Source: Ischnura elegans (taxonomy: Eukaryota > Arthropoda > Insecta > Odonata > Coenagrionidae). From it: DNA of 64,000 nt. This document shows, piece after piece, positions 23,901 to 33,343 of the stretch. A program made the position numbers and the translations under genes. Under the pieces are notes generated by a model. The model did no database searches. It was given only the letters and a program-made list of their open reading frames with translations, and had not been told where the DNA came from. Positions within the stretch are counted from its first letter, which is position 1. Every line of letters starts with the position of its first letter. The stretch is taken from positions 43,338,881 to 43,402,880 of the forward strand of contig NC_060252.1 of the NCBI RefSeq assembly GCF_921293095.1, read 5' to 3'.

Positions 23901-25440
23901 TGAACGCTGAAATTTTAATAATAAAAAAATAACGCGTTTTAAGCGAGTAATACGTCTTGAAACATACGAAATACGACCAGTCGAAAGTGAGTAATGAGTC
24001 GTCTTAAAATAGGAACAGGAATAGGATAGTAGGCTTCCTACGTAGGAGGTTATTGCATCCGTCTTTCGGTGAGTAATATTGATTGAACCATCAGGAGCCA
24101 GGTATCGATGATATGTGACAAAAATGAACTCAATGCAATTAAATGACGATATCCTCTCCCTAAGAAAAAGCGAGAAATTGTACATCTGGCCATTTTGTGG
24201 AGAACCTAAAGTGCTGAACACACGGGGAATCACGCAACTTCGAAATTTTTTCCTCACCTTTGAAATTCGGATTTTAATTGCAACTTCAATTTGGAGGATA
24301 TTTCCTTCAAATATTTATTCCATTATATTTCTCTCGTAATCGCAGCGTCTCATGACCAATCCAGCGTTCCTTTACATTGACGCTTCGCATTTCCCTTTCC
24401 TCACTTTCTCTTCGGTTTAAATCCTCGTTTCACACTCTTTCCTTACATTTGATCTACAACACCCGCAGCAAGCATCAGGTCTCGAAGTTTTTAAAAATTC
24501 TAATCAGTTCTCTCAAGTGCAGACTGATTGCACGTCGAAAATGCTATGCTCTGTTGGAGAGAGTTTGAGGAATGAGCTGGTATTAGGTAAGTGCCGCCAT
24601 GTGATTTTTGCTGCCGGACTATTAGCACGTAGGAAGCCAGAGATGAATTCATTTTGAGCTATCATTACAAGCAATATTCGCGAAAGATGAATCTAAAGAG
24701 CAGGAATCATCATGAAGGATGTATCAAAATTCATGGTTGAGCCACTACACCTCTCATGAAATTGAAATAATTTCTTATGCGCGAAAAAATTCTGTGAATA
24801 CCTTATATTTTTTTATTGGCAATCTGTAAAAAAGTGAGCGATGTCCACAATATAAGATCGATTTAATGTTGCGAATTCGTAAATTTACCAAACTGTTACA
24901 AAAAGAGATACAATTAACGAAATGGTTAAGTTAAACGATTTGGCCAAAATAAAAAGTGCACCAATCGGTGTGAAAATAGGTTTCTCGATGTAACACGTGG
25001 GCTAAATACGAAAAGTTAAATTTGGAAAAATTGATTTTATGACCCATAAAAAATTAGAGGTCCTAGAGATAACGTAATTGAGAAAAAAATTAGTGTTTCG
25101 ACAATTTTTCCTAGGGTTTCAGACGATTTTACAGGGAGTCAATTGTATGACTTTTTGTCTTACCTGGTATCATTCCTCCACACATTTGTATAAATCAGTC
25201 GGGCATTCAATAATTTAACCACGGGGAAATTGATCCGAATATCAAACCAAATCAATGAAGTCATATGTAAAAGAATGAAATACTGTGAATTATGATAGAA
25301 TTTTCACAAATGGTATCAAAGTTATTGCATTCGAGATCCCGGTTGATATTTGTCTCTACCCTCCTGGTAGTTACTAAAATTGCCAGGAGATGCCACTCTT
25401 GTTTGGAGCCAAACAGAGTTCTCTATATTGCCATATAATA
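20960..25440. other. 4.5-kb spacer between gene B and the Polinton
   Basis: AT-rich DNA without a recognised gene or clear mobile element. A 190-codon open frame on the minus strand (23685-24257) lacks a recognisable domain, signal peptide or splice context and is treated as chance. The phrase GTGCCGCCATGTGATTT appears at both 22589 and 24591. The non-coding first exon and promoter of gene B should lie here but could not be placed. Confidence 0.4.
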
Positions 25441-25554
25441 ACTACGAAGTTGAGTCGTCGCAACCTGCCATGTTTAGTCATATCATTAATGGCGGGCTGT
25501 GTTGTTGTATAGGAGGAACGTCGAGTTGGTGCAGTTTTTTCCATTTTTGTAATT

Positions 25555-25560
25555 GATAAA
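25555..25560. repeat. Polinton target-site duplication, left copy (GATAAA)
   Basis: GATAAA directly precedes the AGT start of the terminal repeat and recurs directly after its end at 45645-45650. A 6-bp duplication is the known length for Polinton integration. Confidence 0.9.
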
Positions 25561-26020
25561 AGTAGGGTAAAAAAGAGGTTCCTGGAGCGATTTCCATTTT
25601 TAATTACTCCCCCTCTCCAATTAATTATGCTCCGCCATCTTTAATTACGCTATCACGTGACTTTAAAATCGACTGTCACTTGTTTTATTGATCTCAAGTT
25701 GTTTCCCTTTCGTATTCGTATCGTTATTCATCTATTTTTGCTTATCATTTGCTATCTCTGACGTTATTTACTATTTCTCTTTTCGTTTATTTTCCCAATA
25801 TAGACTGTCACTTGTTTTTCGATCTTCATTTGTTTCCCTTTCGTCTTCTATTATGTTATTCACCCATTTTCGCTTTTCATTTGCTATCTCTGACGTAATG
25901 TATCATTACGCTTCTCATTTGTTTTCTCGAATGATTTTCGATCGTCATTTTCTTTTCCCAAGCTGCTTCCCCTCCCCTTAATCTAAGGAGGTACTGGGTT
26001 CGATAGGAAATAATTCGACA
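25561..26020 (+). repeat. Polinton terminal inverted repeat, left, 460 bp
   Basis: It runs from AGTAGGGTAAAAAAGAGG to ATAATTCGACA and is the reverse complement of 45185-45644 with about three mismatches noticed. It includes a TCACGTGA word and repeats of CGATCNTCATTTG-type sequence. The 97-codon open frames in both ends are by-products of this repeat, not genes. Confidence 0.92.
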
Positions 26021-26073
26021 AATGAAAGAGGTTTGTTGGTAGATTATTATTTTTTTTTATTTCACATATGCAC

Positions 26074-26409
26074 GTTCCTGGAGCGATTTCCATTTTTAAT
26101 TACTCCCCCTCTCCAATTAATTATGCTCCGCCATCTTTAATTACGCTATCACGTGACTTTAAAATCGACTGTCACTTGTTTTATTGATCTCAAGTTATTG
26201 ATCTCAATTCATTTGCTATCTCTGACGTAATGTATCATTACGCTTCTCATTTGTTTTCTCGAATGATTTTCGATCGTCATTTTCTTTTCCCAAGCTGCTT
26301 CCCCTCCCCTTAATCTAAGGAGGTTCTGGGTTCGATAGGAAATAATTCGACAAATGAAAGAGGTTTGTTGGTAGATTATTATTTTTTTTTATTTCACATA
26401 TGCACGTTT
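26074..26409 (+). repeat. Partial second copy of the left terminal repeat plus subterminal DNA
   Basis: From GTTCCTGGAGCGATTTCC at 26074 the sequence repeats the outer terminal repeat (25578 onward), with about 164 bp absent in the middle. It then repeats the adjoining subterminal stretch (26021-26077) containing GAAAGAGGTTTGTTGG. This is a direct duplication inside the left end. Confidence 0.85.
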
Positions 26410-26433
26410 ACAAACATTGACACTATACATAAA

Positions 26434-27012
26434 TTAACAGCAATCACTGTCGAGTACTAATTTTCTTTTACAATTCATGGGTGATACATACGATACATAG
26501 GTTTTATTGGTCTGCAACAGTTTATCCAATTCTCTAACACCAATATTTTCGTGAATCCATTTCTGTAATTTTTCACAGTTTTTTACAGCACACGCATACT
26601 TTTCTGTCTTATGAACACAGAGACTACACATTACCCCTTCTGCTTTTGGAAGCATTTTAAGGCTAGGTACGTTAATAAATCTTTCTAGCTCTATGACGGG
26701 GCGATTAATGAGCGTGGATATCGCAATTGATTTTTCTAATCCTTTGGTAAAGATAAAATTATATGGCATTGTTTCATTCTCGATAATATCATTTAAAAGA
26801 TAATACGGTACATTTCCCAACCAATTGTCAATTCCATGGTAGTGATTAACAAGCCAATCATTCTCTCGACTATTATCAATAATTGGAGGAAGTTTAAAAA
26901 CCCACGACTTTCCTCGACCGGAATCTAAATCTTTTATTGCCAATTCACGTATCACAAACAGTTTTTCTTGTCCTTGAACACATGCTTGGAAGTCGACAAT
27001 AGCTTTGCCCAT
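26434..27012 (-). CDS. Polinton gene: possible RNase H-fold exonuclease-like family member 1 (192 aa)
   Basis: I chose the ATG at 27012 (MGKAIVDFQACVQG) because upstream in-frame sequence overlaps the preceding gene; this leaves a 61-bp overlap with the 324-aa gene. The start with an acidic residue in a beta-strand-like VDFQA, a later ELAIKD, HGIDNW.GNVPYY, and a C-terminal CSLC...H...CAVKNCEKLQKWI follow the layout of a family I have seen in insect mobile elements and suspect to be a DnaQ-like 3'-5' exonuclease relative; that is inference. The 172-aa gene at 35308-35826 shares the last part of this layout. It is the leftmost gene of the leftward block. Confidence 0.6.
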   Translation of the reverse strand: MGKAIVDFQACVQGQEKLFVIRELAIKDLDSGRGKSWVFKLPPIIDNSRENDWLVNHYHGIDNWLGNVPYYLLNDIIENETMPYNFIFTKGLEKSIAISTLINRPVIELERFINVPSLKMLPKAEGVMCSLCVHKTEKYACAVKNCEKLQKWIHENIGVRELDKLLQTNKTYVSYVSPMNCKRKLVLDSDCC

Positions 27013-27926
27013 CCTTCCACATACATCGGGTCTAGGGGAAAATATGTTGTAGCAATGATTGATTGCTCCACTCCGAATATAATCTTCATATCCTCTATAC
27101 CCAATCTCCGCGCTGCGTGCTCGAAAGATAGGAAGTATTGTTCCAAATCCATCTGATTTTGATCTACTACAGCCACAGCAAGCATCACATTGTCTAGCAT
27201 ATTTGCGAGAACATGCCATTCGTCTTTATTTAATGCAACTTTTTCTTTCCCCTTGGTGGAAAACACAGCGTAATTAATTTCAAAATATTTCTCGAATGAG
27301 ACGGAGAAAACAGGATTGGCTACTCCGTTAGGGATTTCTGGATTGAATGCACCAGAATTTAAGAATTCCCTGATGTGATGGTCGTTATGTTTAAGAAGGT
27401 AAAGGTCGTTGGTAAATAGATCGATTACATCAGAGTCATCCGATATTCTCGCAAATGCTCGTCCATCGCTCAGCCCCCAACCGATGCGAAGAATTTTTTT
27501 CCCGCCTAGTGAAGCACCAAGGCAGTATAGTACTTTAAAATCCTCCAAAGGTGAGGGTAATTTTGTCGAGGATTTTATGTGTTGTAAACGACTGGTTTTT
27601 TTTTCTATCTTCCTCGAATAATTTTTTCTAGGATTCTTTCCCTTTTCTCGGGTTAACACGAGTGACGTTGAGGGCACGTCTACTCCAGTAGGTGCCTGGA
27701 TGTACACTGATTCATCGGGTGATTTCTTCTTTTTCTCCCCTTTATTCCTATTATTTTGTTTACTTCCCTTTTCCGTTTCTCTACTCATCATCCGCTTTCT
27801 CGGAGATGGCTTACAAGACTTCTCCTCGGTGATATCTTCAGACAGCGTAGCATCATCCACGAATCGAACTCCATTCGAGGAGAGCGTGACTTCTTTGCTG
27901 GAAGACTGCATCATGACTAATGGCAT
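26952..27926 (-). CDS. Polinton gene of unknown function, 324 aa
   Basis: Residues about 40-125 are highly basic and probably disordered (KQNNRNKGEKKKK). Residues about 130-324 look globular (FKVLYCLGASLGGKKILRIG, then ISDDSDVIDLF). I recognise no domain. It starts immediately after the capsid/protease frame and overlaps the next gene. Its place at the end of the structural block suggests a virion or late function, but this is only positional inference. Confidence 0.6.
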   Translation of the reverse strand: MPLVMMQSSSKEVTLSSNGVRFVDDATLSEDITEEKSCKPSPRKRMMSRETEKGSKQNNRNKGEKKKKSPDESVYIQAPTGVDVPSTSLVLTREKGKNPRKNYSRKIEKKTSRLQHIKSSTKLPSPLEDFKVLYCLGASLGGKKILRIGWGLSDGRAFARISDDSDVIDLFTNDLYLLKHNDHHIREFLNSGAFNPEIPNGVANPVFSVSFEKYFEINYAVFSTKGKEKVALNKDEWHVLANMLDNVMLAVAVVDQNQMDLEQYFLSFEHAARRLGIEDMKIIFGVEQSIIATTYFPLDPMYVEGWAKLLSTSKHVFKDKKNCL

Positions 27927-29558
27927 TCACAATTTACGCAACCTATTTCTCCAAGTACTTGTTTCTGCTAATGCGCAGCAAGATTGAGACCTTGGATTAC
28001 ATCGTCGCTTTCTCCGTCCATGTGCAAAGACGCGAGAAAAGATCAAGGCCACTTTGAAGTCATTAAGATCGGGGCGGGGAAATAGCCGGGTGAATTGGGT
28101 CAGCGTACGATTTATTGACTTGAAGTATGCATACAAGCAGCAGTACTCCCCGCATAAATCAGATTTGAAATTTTGCAACCGCTTACTATTTTTCTTTACC
28201 GAGGAAAAGCGACGAAGAAAAACTAGTATATCGGGTACGAAAGGAGGCAGCGCGTATGAGTCAAAATATTCTGCGCGTTTTAGATTGATCACATGAATAG
28301 CAACCCAATGAATTCCAGGACGTGTAGAAGGATCAAAATTCCCCATGCGAGATAGTGAAACGTGATTTTCACTCACGGAAGCATCACGAGTGAGATTCCA
28401 TGCTAGCACAAAGTATCCATGTTGGAACATTTCTAACGTAATTTGGTTCCCGCCATCGGCATGATGTAATCCCAGTGCGGAGAAAAGCTGTCTATAAGCA
28501 CGTGTGCAAAACTTTTTTTGTACTGTATCGAAGTCTGTTTCAATTCCTCCACACGGATATTCTTGATCATCGACAAAAACAGAACAGTTATACAGGCTAA
28601 AGTGACGAAAATTGAATGGATTTTTATTTCTTTTTCCGAGGAATGCATTATCCTCTATCATAACGGCTAGAAGTAAATTCGGGATCCGGCCTAATATTAA
28701 ATTATCATTGTTAAACATGCTGCTATTCGCAGGAATTGTAAATGATTTCATTTCAACACGTTTATAAGGTAAAATACTAGACATTCCGTCTGAGAGTATT
28801 TTTGCATGTGCAACTAGAACGGAATGATCAAGGTCATAATGAGTTGCGTAAAGTGTGGCATCTTCAATTTTCAGAACCCCTTCTCCGTCTGGTTTATCCA
28901 TTAGAAAGAATGTAGGTTTTGCAAAAGACAGTTCAATGTCCACGTCAACGTTGTTTAGAAGTAGCCTGGATTGATGGAGTACGTCTGCATGTAGTTTCCC
29001 TTCCAGTTCTATAAGGTTGCTATTTTCAAACATTTCTTTCCTAGTTTTTAATCCTGTATTTGTTTCAAGACTATCTAAATCTTCTCCATTATCAAGTACC
29101 CAACCGATACACTGCAAGTGCGTACGTGCGGCGTCCGTACCATAATTAAGCAGATTTTCTAAATAACTACGGTAGGCGTAATGTTCCGACGTTGTCACTC
29201 TTCGCCCATTCAGATACACATTGCAATTTTCAAAAAGAGAATGGAGTATGTTATTTACAATTCCTGGTTGCTCTTGACCACTCACGAACGATTTGTTTCC
29301 ATTCAAGATTTTGAGCTTAATATTCAGGGATATATCGTTCAAGTCTATATATCTATCACCGTTTCCTTTGATGGAAAATTTTAATTCTGAGTAGGTATCT
29401 AGGGCAGTCACTGGTTTGTATGCAACTATTCGGTGGCCTAGAATACTAGCTTGGATGGGACGACGAGAAAATATATCCAAAGACGAGGGGATAACCTGCG
29501 TCATTTTCGTTGATGTACCTTCCACCGTCCCAGCCGAAAGACTAATATAATATTTCAT
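27927..29558 (-). CDS. Polinton major capsid protein with adenovirus-type cysteine protease region
   Basis: One 543-aa frame. About residues 1-400 look like the Polinton double jelly-roll major capsid protein, with an N-terminus containing SSLDIFSRRPIQASILG, an NILHSLFENCNVYLNG block, and a C-terminal part with GYFVLAWNLTRD. The last about 135 residues resemble the adenovirus-type maturation protease (GIHWVAIHV...YFDSYALPP...CGEYCCLYA). In most Polintons capsid and protease are separate genes, so one continuous frame is unusual. Whether this is a natural arrangement or reflects decay is not decided here. The gene sits 10 nt downstream of the basic core-protein gene. Confidence 0.85.
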   Translation of the reverse strand: MKYYISLSAGTVEGTSTKMTQVIPSSLDIFSRRPIQASILGHRIVAYKPVTALDTYSELKFSIKGNGDRYIDLNDISLNIKLKILNGNKSFVSGQEQPGIVNNILHSLFENCNVYLNGRRVTTSEHYAYRSYLENLLNYGTDAARTHLQCIGWVLDNGEDLDSLETNTGLKTRKEMFENSNLIELEGKLHADVLHQSRLLLNNVDVDIELSFAKPTFFLMDKPDGEGVLKIEDATLYATHYDLDHSVLVAHAKILSDGMSSILPYKRVEMKSFTIPANSSMFNNDNLILGRIPNLLLAVMIEDNAFLGKRNKNPFNFRHFSLYNCSVFVDDQEYPCGGIETDFDTVQKKFCTRAYRQLFSALGLHHADGGNQITLEMFQHGYFVLAWNLTRDASVSENHVSLSRMGNFDPSTRPGIHWVAIHVINLKRAEYFDSYALPPFVPDILVFLRRFSSVKKNSKRLQNFKSDLCGEYCCLYAYFKSINRTLTQFTRLFPRPDLNDFKVALIFSRVFAHGRRKRRCNPRSQSCCALAETSTWRNRLRKL

Positions 29559-29568
29559 TGGATTTGTA

Positions 29569-30102
29569 TTATAATGAAAATATATCCCTTATGCCAGCAC
29601 CTCGCTGTTTTTTCCCACGTCCTTTCCTTCTCCTTACTGGTCTTCTAATTTTCTTCTTCTTCTTTGAGATGGGATTTCGTTTTATTCTCTTCACCTTTTT
29701 AACCTTTCTCTTCTTTTTAACGATTGGAATTGCATTCACAGCCGCTTTTTTACGTGGTCTCTTTGCCGTGCGTAGACCAGCACCCACCATTCGTTCGACT
29801 TTTTCTTCAGCACGTCTTTTTAAATTACTTCCCGCCTCCTTAAGACGAGTTTTTAAAATTTCTTTTCCAGGCTTTGTACCGATATCCGTGAGGGCTCCAA
29901 TTCCTGATTTCACAGCCTCCTCCCCAACTGCTTTCAAACCGCTAGTGAAAAGAGGTCTCACGGATCGCCATAGCCCGCTAAAAAAACTCCCTAATCCGTT
30001 CCCTTTCTGTCTATATTGACTGGCTCGGTAAATGGGACCAATCTCACCACCTTTTTGTCTTGAAATGTAATATTTCAAGTATCGATCCACATCCGTAGAC
30101 AT
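29569..30102 (-). CDS. Polinton basic core protein, adenovirus pX/pVI-like (177 aa)
   Basis: The N-terminus is YLKYYISRQKGGEIGPIYR, followed by QKGNGLGSFFSGLWRSVRPL and an amphipathic GLKAVGEEAVKSG. The C-terminal half is extremely rich in Lys and Arg (KKKRKVKKVKRIKR). This layout is the usual small virion core or minor capsid protein encoded next to the major capsid gene in Polintons and adintoviruses. The basic tail would bind packaged DNA; the amphipathic part may act on membranes, by analogy only. Confidence 0.8.
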   Translation of the reverse strand: MSTDVDRYLKYYISRQKGGEIGPIYRASQYRQKGNGLGSFFSGLWRSVRPLFTSGLKAVGEEAVKSGIGALTDIGTKPGKEILKTRLKEAGSNLKRRAEEKVERMVGAGLRTAKRPRKKAAVNAIPIVKKKRKVKKVKRIKRNPISKKKKKIRRPVRRRKGRGKKQRGAGIRDIFSL

Positions 30103-30132
30103 CTTGAAGGATACTGAACTTCATGAAAAATA

Positions 30133-30831
30133 TTACTTTTTTTTAAAGTGAAGAATCAATGCTGCAGGATCGATACTCGATTCAAAAGGGTATGATAGAC
30201 CCATTTTATCTCCCAGAAATATCTCAATACTATCAAATTCCATCCGTTCAACGGGTACATAATACGGTTGCTGGAATATTTGATGCCTACCCCTCCCAAT
30301 GTTAATGACTCTTAAACATCTACTCATCGTGTCGCCTATGAATTGCGGTTTCACGAGATCGTTATAAACAAATACGATTCCAACGTATTCCTCTTCCTTG
30401 ATTTTTGGTGGTTCTTTCCTTTTAATTTCCAATGTGTCAGATGAAGACGTTGGCATTGCCTGACTAGGAGAGAGGATTACCGCACCTTCAGAAATATCAT
30501 TACCTTTATTCAAATTTGCTATTTCAATATCATATTCTAATAGCCTGTCTTCAGGTATGGATTTTCGAAGTTCACCGAACAATGTTGACAATGTGTAGCT
30601 TGGTTTTGTTAAAGTGATTTCATGATCGTTGTTAAGCATTCGAATAGACACCTTATTGTTCACTGGTGCCCTTGCGCGTGGTAAAGATATTTCCACCAGA
30701 CCCACAACCCATTCTTCGCTTTCATTGAGAGTGATTCGTCGAGGAAGTTTTGTGCGAAAATGAGCGATTGAATTTTCCGGGTAATATTTCGCCGAGCTAT
30801 CGCTAAGGAGTGTGATATAAAAATCATTCAT
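30133..30831 (-). CDS. Polinton penton-like minor capsid protein (232 aa)
   Basis: The N-terminus MNDFYITLLSDSSAKYYPEN followed by FRTKLPRRITL and EEWVVGLVEISLP is the recurrent start of the single jelly-roll minor capsid (penton-like) protein of Polintons. Length is about as expected. It lies between the integrase (7-nt gap) and the core-protein gene within the leftward block. Function by family: capsid vertex protein. Confidence 0.82.
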   Translation of the reverse strand: MNDFYITLLSDSSAKYYPENSIAHFRTKLPRRITLNESEEWVVGLVEISLPRARAPVNNKVSIRMLNNDHEITLTKPSYTLSTLFGELRKSIPEDRLLEYDIEIANLNKGNDISEGAVILSPSQAMPTSSSDTLEIKRKEPPKIKEEEYVGIVFVYNDLVKPQFIGDTMSRCLRVINIGRGRHQIFQQPYYVPVERMEFDSIEIFLGDKMGLSYPFESSIDPAALILHFKKK

Positions 30832-30837
30832 ATTAGC

Positions 30838-31917
30838 TTAATTATTAAGCAATCTTTTCACAGTGGAAGCTAATATCCAACTGTTGAAACTGTCTCCGTA
30901 TCCCTTCCATTTAACGAAATATTCCTGCTTAGCACCTTTTCCCCTCCGTCTAAGAATTTTTTCAATTTTGAATTCAGTATTATCAGTTATTCTACTCCGT
31001 ACTAACTCTCTTCCGTAGAAAGAACCCTTTATTTCCTCACCATTCAAATCTTCCAATTTATATGTGGGTATGTGAAAACCCCTTGAAATGGATTTCACTT
31101 TAAATATTTCTGTAGAATAATTCGGTGTGTAACCTTTAGCGAATGGTAACTTTTCCTTGCTAATACGAACATGATCACCAATCTCAAATTTCCTACCGCC
31201 ATCATCTTGCTTAAGTCGTCTTCTCGACTGATACACAGCAGTTGAAAATGCACTCGATTCGTTTACTTGAGAAGGAGCAATTCCAATACTGGAATGCGTT
31301 CGATCATTGTATCCTTTGAGTAGCTTCGGGAGCACACTCACGTAATTATAAGTGTTATTTTTTGTAAAATATTTATACATTTTACTTTTCAACGTTCTGT
31401 TAAACCTTTCCACAATGGAGGCCTTAATGTCGGGATTATTTGTGGAAAAGAATTTAACTCCTCGCTCGTCGAGAAATTTTTTGAATTTAACATTAACAAA
31501 TTCACCACCTTTGTCACTTTGAATTTTCAATGGTTTCCGTTTGTTAAAAATCGAGCGAAAAGCATGTATCTCACTTTCAGGTTTCTTATTTTTTAAGGGT
31601 TTAGCCCATGCATATTTTGAAAAGATGTCTATCACCGTAAGAAGATATTGATAGCCATTATTATATTTTTTCAGAGATCTCATATCATTTAGATCACACT
31701 GCCAAGTTTCATCGATGTATGATACTTCGTACTTATTGCGAGGAAATCTTTTTCTCATCGGTCTGTGAAGTGTATAGCTATCCTGTGACTCTAACCACTT
31801 TTGAACGTTTTCCTTTGAGAATTTTTTCCCCGATGCAGTCCATAGAGCATCTCTAGTCGAAAAACTAGCTGGATTGGAAGGGTCGAAAAAAATTTTGCTT
31901 AGGGATGAATCGACCAT
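30838..31917 (-). CDS. Polinton integrase, retroviral-like with chromodomain
   Basis: I place the start at the ATG at 31917 (MVDSSLSKIFFDPSNP); this overlaps the upstream gene by 19 nt, and the frame upstream of it is a shadow of that gene. The protein is about 359 aa. The order is an N-terminal region with SFSTRDALWTASGKKFS, the rve catalytic core with WQCDLNDM, then QSDKGGEFVN and VERFNRTLK (D, D, E), and a C-terminal chromodomain ending YFVKWKGYGDSFNSW. By family it inserts the element with a 6-bp duplication, matching the GATAAA flanks. The chromodomain may guide target choice toward marked chromatin. Confidence 0.95.
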   Translation of the reverse strand: MVDSSLSKIFFDPSNPASFSTRDALWTASGKKFSKENVQKWLESQDSYTLHRPMRKRFPRNKYEVSYIDETWQCDLNDMRSLKKYNNGYQYLLTVIDIFSKYAWAKPLKNKKPESEIHAFRSIFNKRKPLKIQSDKGGEFVNVKFKKFLDERGVKFFSTNNPDIKASIVERFNRTLKSKMYKYFTKNNTYNYVSVLPKLLKGYNDRTHSSIGIAPSQVNESSAFSTAVYQSRRRLKQDDGGRKFEIGDHVRISKEKLPFAKGYTPNYSTEIFKVKSISRGFHIPTYKLEDLNGEEIKGSFYGRELVRSRITDNTEFKIEKILRRRGKGAKQEYFVKWKGYGDSFNSWILASTVKRLLNN

Positions 31918-32978
31918 AGAATTTCTCTTTCCGTAATTGCCTTCTTTCTTTTTTTCTTGGGGTTTGATGTAGGTGTATTTTTTCTCTCCTGTTTTCGACG
32001 ACTTCCTTCGTCGTCTGATGTTTTCCTTGGAGTTTGCGGGGAAATTGTTATTTTTTTTCCTTTTTTGTTGTCTAGTGATACTGCCCTTTTCTTCTTCTTC
32101 CTCGGAGTTGACGGTGAATATGGTACCTTTTTTACTCGTTTTCGACTTCCTCTCCTCGGAGCTGCTGGTGATACTTCTAGATCCGCCAAGTCCATTTGAT
32201 CCTCTTGTGATAATTCGTCTAATTCGTGTTTTATTCCCACGTCTTTCTTTTCCACCTCTTCGTCCCGAAGTTTTTCTTCCAGTTCGTTCAATATCTCCTC
32301 CATCTTCTCCTCCCCTCTTTCTTGGCTTTTTCCCCATTGATCTTCAATTTCTATATAATTTTTCAATATGTTTCTTCCTTTATTCTTTAATTCGTTGAAT
32401 TTTTCAGCCTTGGGTGTATTACTTCTTTTCTCTGGAGTTCTAGCCGTCTTAAGCTCCGCGAGAGGAATGCTATCCTTAGATTTTGAACTGTTTTCTAAAT
32501 ACGAATTGAGTAATCTCTTATAGTATTGCCATTTCAGAGAGTCTGGGATGTCTTTACGGTCTAAAATCCTCCGCATTTCTTTATCCAAAATTGGAGTATT
32601 ATAATTATTTCCATAGCCTAATTTACTAATAACCCCATCACTAGGAATATTAAACACTCGTTTTCCTCTTTTAACAGACTCCACCTTTTTTTTGGGTTTA
32701 CCTTCCTTTGATTTTCCATTAAAATTTGTTCTTTTGGGAGGAGAAAGGACGTTGACTAAATCAAGTGGAGGTAAAATATCGTCACGTTTACTCTCTGAAA
32801 CAGTTTCTAAGTACGCATCTAAAATTCTCCTATAATGATGCCATTTCTGCGAATCCTCTAAGTCCTTTCTCTGTAAAACAGAATGCATTTCCTTATCTAA
32901 TTTAGATGATCGCTCAGTTAAATTTTCGGATTTCACTATATCGTCCGGATTCACCAATAGAAACTTTTGAAAACTCAT
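31899..32978 (-). CDS. Polinton gene of unknown function with internal repeat (359 aa)
   Basis: Two related blocks of about 50 residues are visible: LDKEMHSVLQRKDLEDSQKW at about 27 and LDKEMRRILDRKDIPDSLKW at about 130, each followed by YRRIL/YKRLL and a poorly ordered linker. The C-terminal half is charged (Lys, Arg, Glu, Ser) with serial PRKKKKR-like words and is probably disordered and nucleic-acid binding. It sits between the integrase and a small membrane-like protein gene. I do not recognise the family, though similar repeat-bearing proteins occur beside Polinton integrases. Confidence 0.7.
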   Translation of the reverse strand: MSFQKFLLVNPDDIVKSENLTERSSKLDKEMHSVLQRKDLEDSQKWHHYRRILDAYLETVSESKRDDILPPLDLVNVLSPPKRTNFNGKSKEGKPKKKVESVKRGKRVFNIPSDGVISKLGYGNNYNTPILDKEMRRILDRKDIPDSLKWQYYKRLLNSYLENSSKSKDSIPLAELKTARTPEKRSNTPKAEKFNELKNKGRNILKNYIEIEDQWGKSQERGEEKMEEILNELEEKLRDEEVEKKDVGIKHELDELSQEDQMDLADLEVSPAAPRRGSRKRVKKVPYSPSTPRKKKKRAVSLDNKKGKKITISPQTPRKTSDDEGSRRKQERKNTPTSNPKKKRKKAITEREILWSIHP

Positions 32979-32983
32979 ATTAA

Positions 32984-33322
32984 TTATTTAATGAAACTAC
33001 CTATTAAACCACTAAGCAGAGAACCCAATAGGACTGGTAAAAATCCCCCTTTTTGACTCAATAATCGCCGCTTTTTTTTCAGAGGGACTTTGTAGCAAGC
33101 TATTTCTCTAATAGCCTTCTTAAATCTGGTCAATTTCTTCTTAGACTTCGGGCTTATATGAACGTTACCATTTATAATATTTTTACAACACTCGCTTAAT
33201 GTTTTAATAAGGTCAGAATTTCCTGCTTCAATTATCTTCCTTCTTCTTTGTGGACTAGCTCGACTTAATTCCTTCAAGACACCTTTATTTCGCTTTAATC
33301 TTTCCAATTTATTTTTTCTCAT
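32984..33322 (-). CDS. Small Polinton protein with basic body and hydrophobic tail (112 aa)
   Basis: The body is basic (KNKLERLKRNKGVLKELSRA), with a middle helical stretch containing ECCKNIINGNVHISPKSKKKL. It ends QKGGFLPVLLGSLLSGLIG followed by SFIK. Small proteins of exactly this form (basic, then GGFLP plus a hydrophobic helix) recur in arthropod and cnidarian Polintons next to the ATPase. A virion membrane-interacting or core role is plausible but unproven. Confidence 0.72.
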   Translation of the reverse strand: MRKNKLERLKRNKGVLKELSRASPQRRRKIIEAGNSDLIKTLSECCKNIINGNVHISPKSKKKLTRFKKAIREIACYKVPLKKKRRLLSQKGGFLPVLLGSLLSGLIGSFIK

Positions 33323-33343
33323 ATTTACAGAATTTTTTTTGTT

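Noticed and set aside
23685-24257. 190-codon open frame on the minus strand
   Set aside because: Long for AT-rich DNA, but it has no recognisable domain, signal peptide, promoter or splice support; Ser/Tyr-rich composition fits chance.
25688-25981. 97-codon frame in the left Polinton end, mirrored at 45224-45517
   Set aside because: It is simply the terminal inverted repeat read in one frame; F/S-rich composition comes from CATTT/TTCG words, with no start context or domain.
29558-30019. 153-codon plus-strand frame opposite the core-protein gene
   Set aside because: Antisense shadow of the Lys/Arg-rich core protein (reads as Phe/Leu/Pro-rich).
31918-32337. N-terminal extension of the integrase frame
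   Set aside because: This part is the overlapping shadow of the 359-aa gene (Arg/Lys/Ser-rich antiphase reading). The integrase is better started at 31917.
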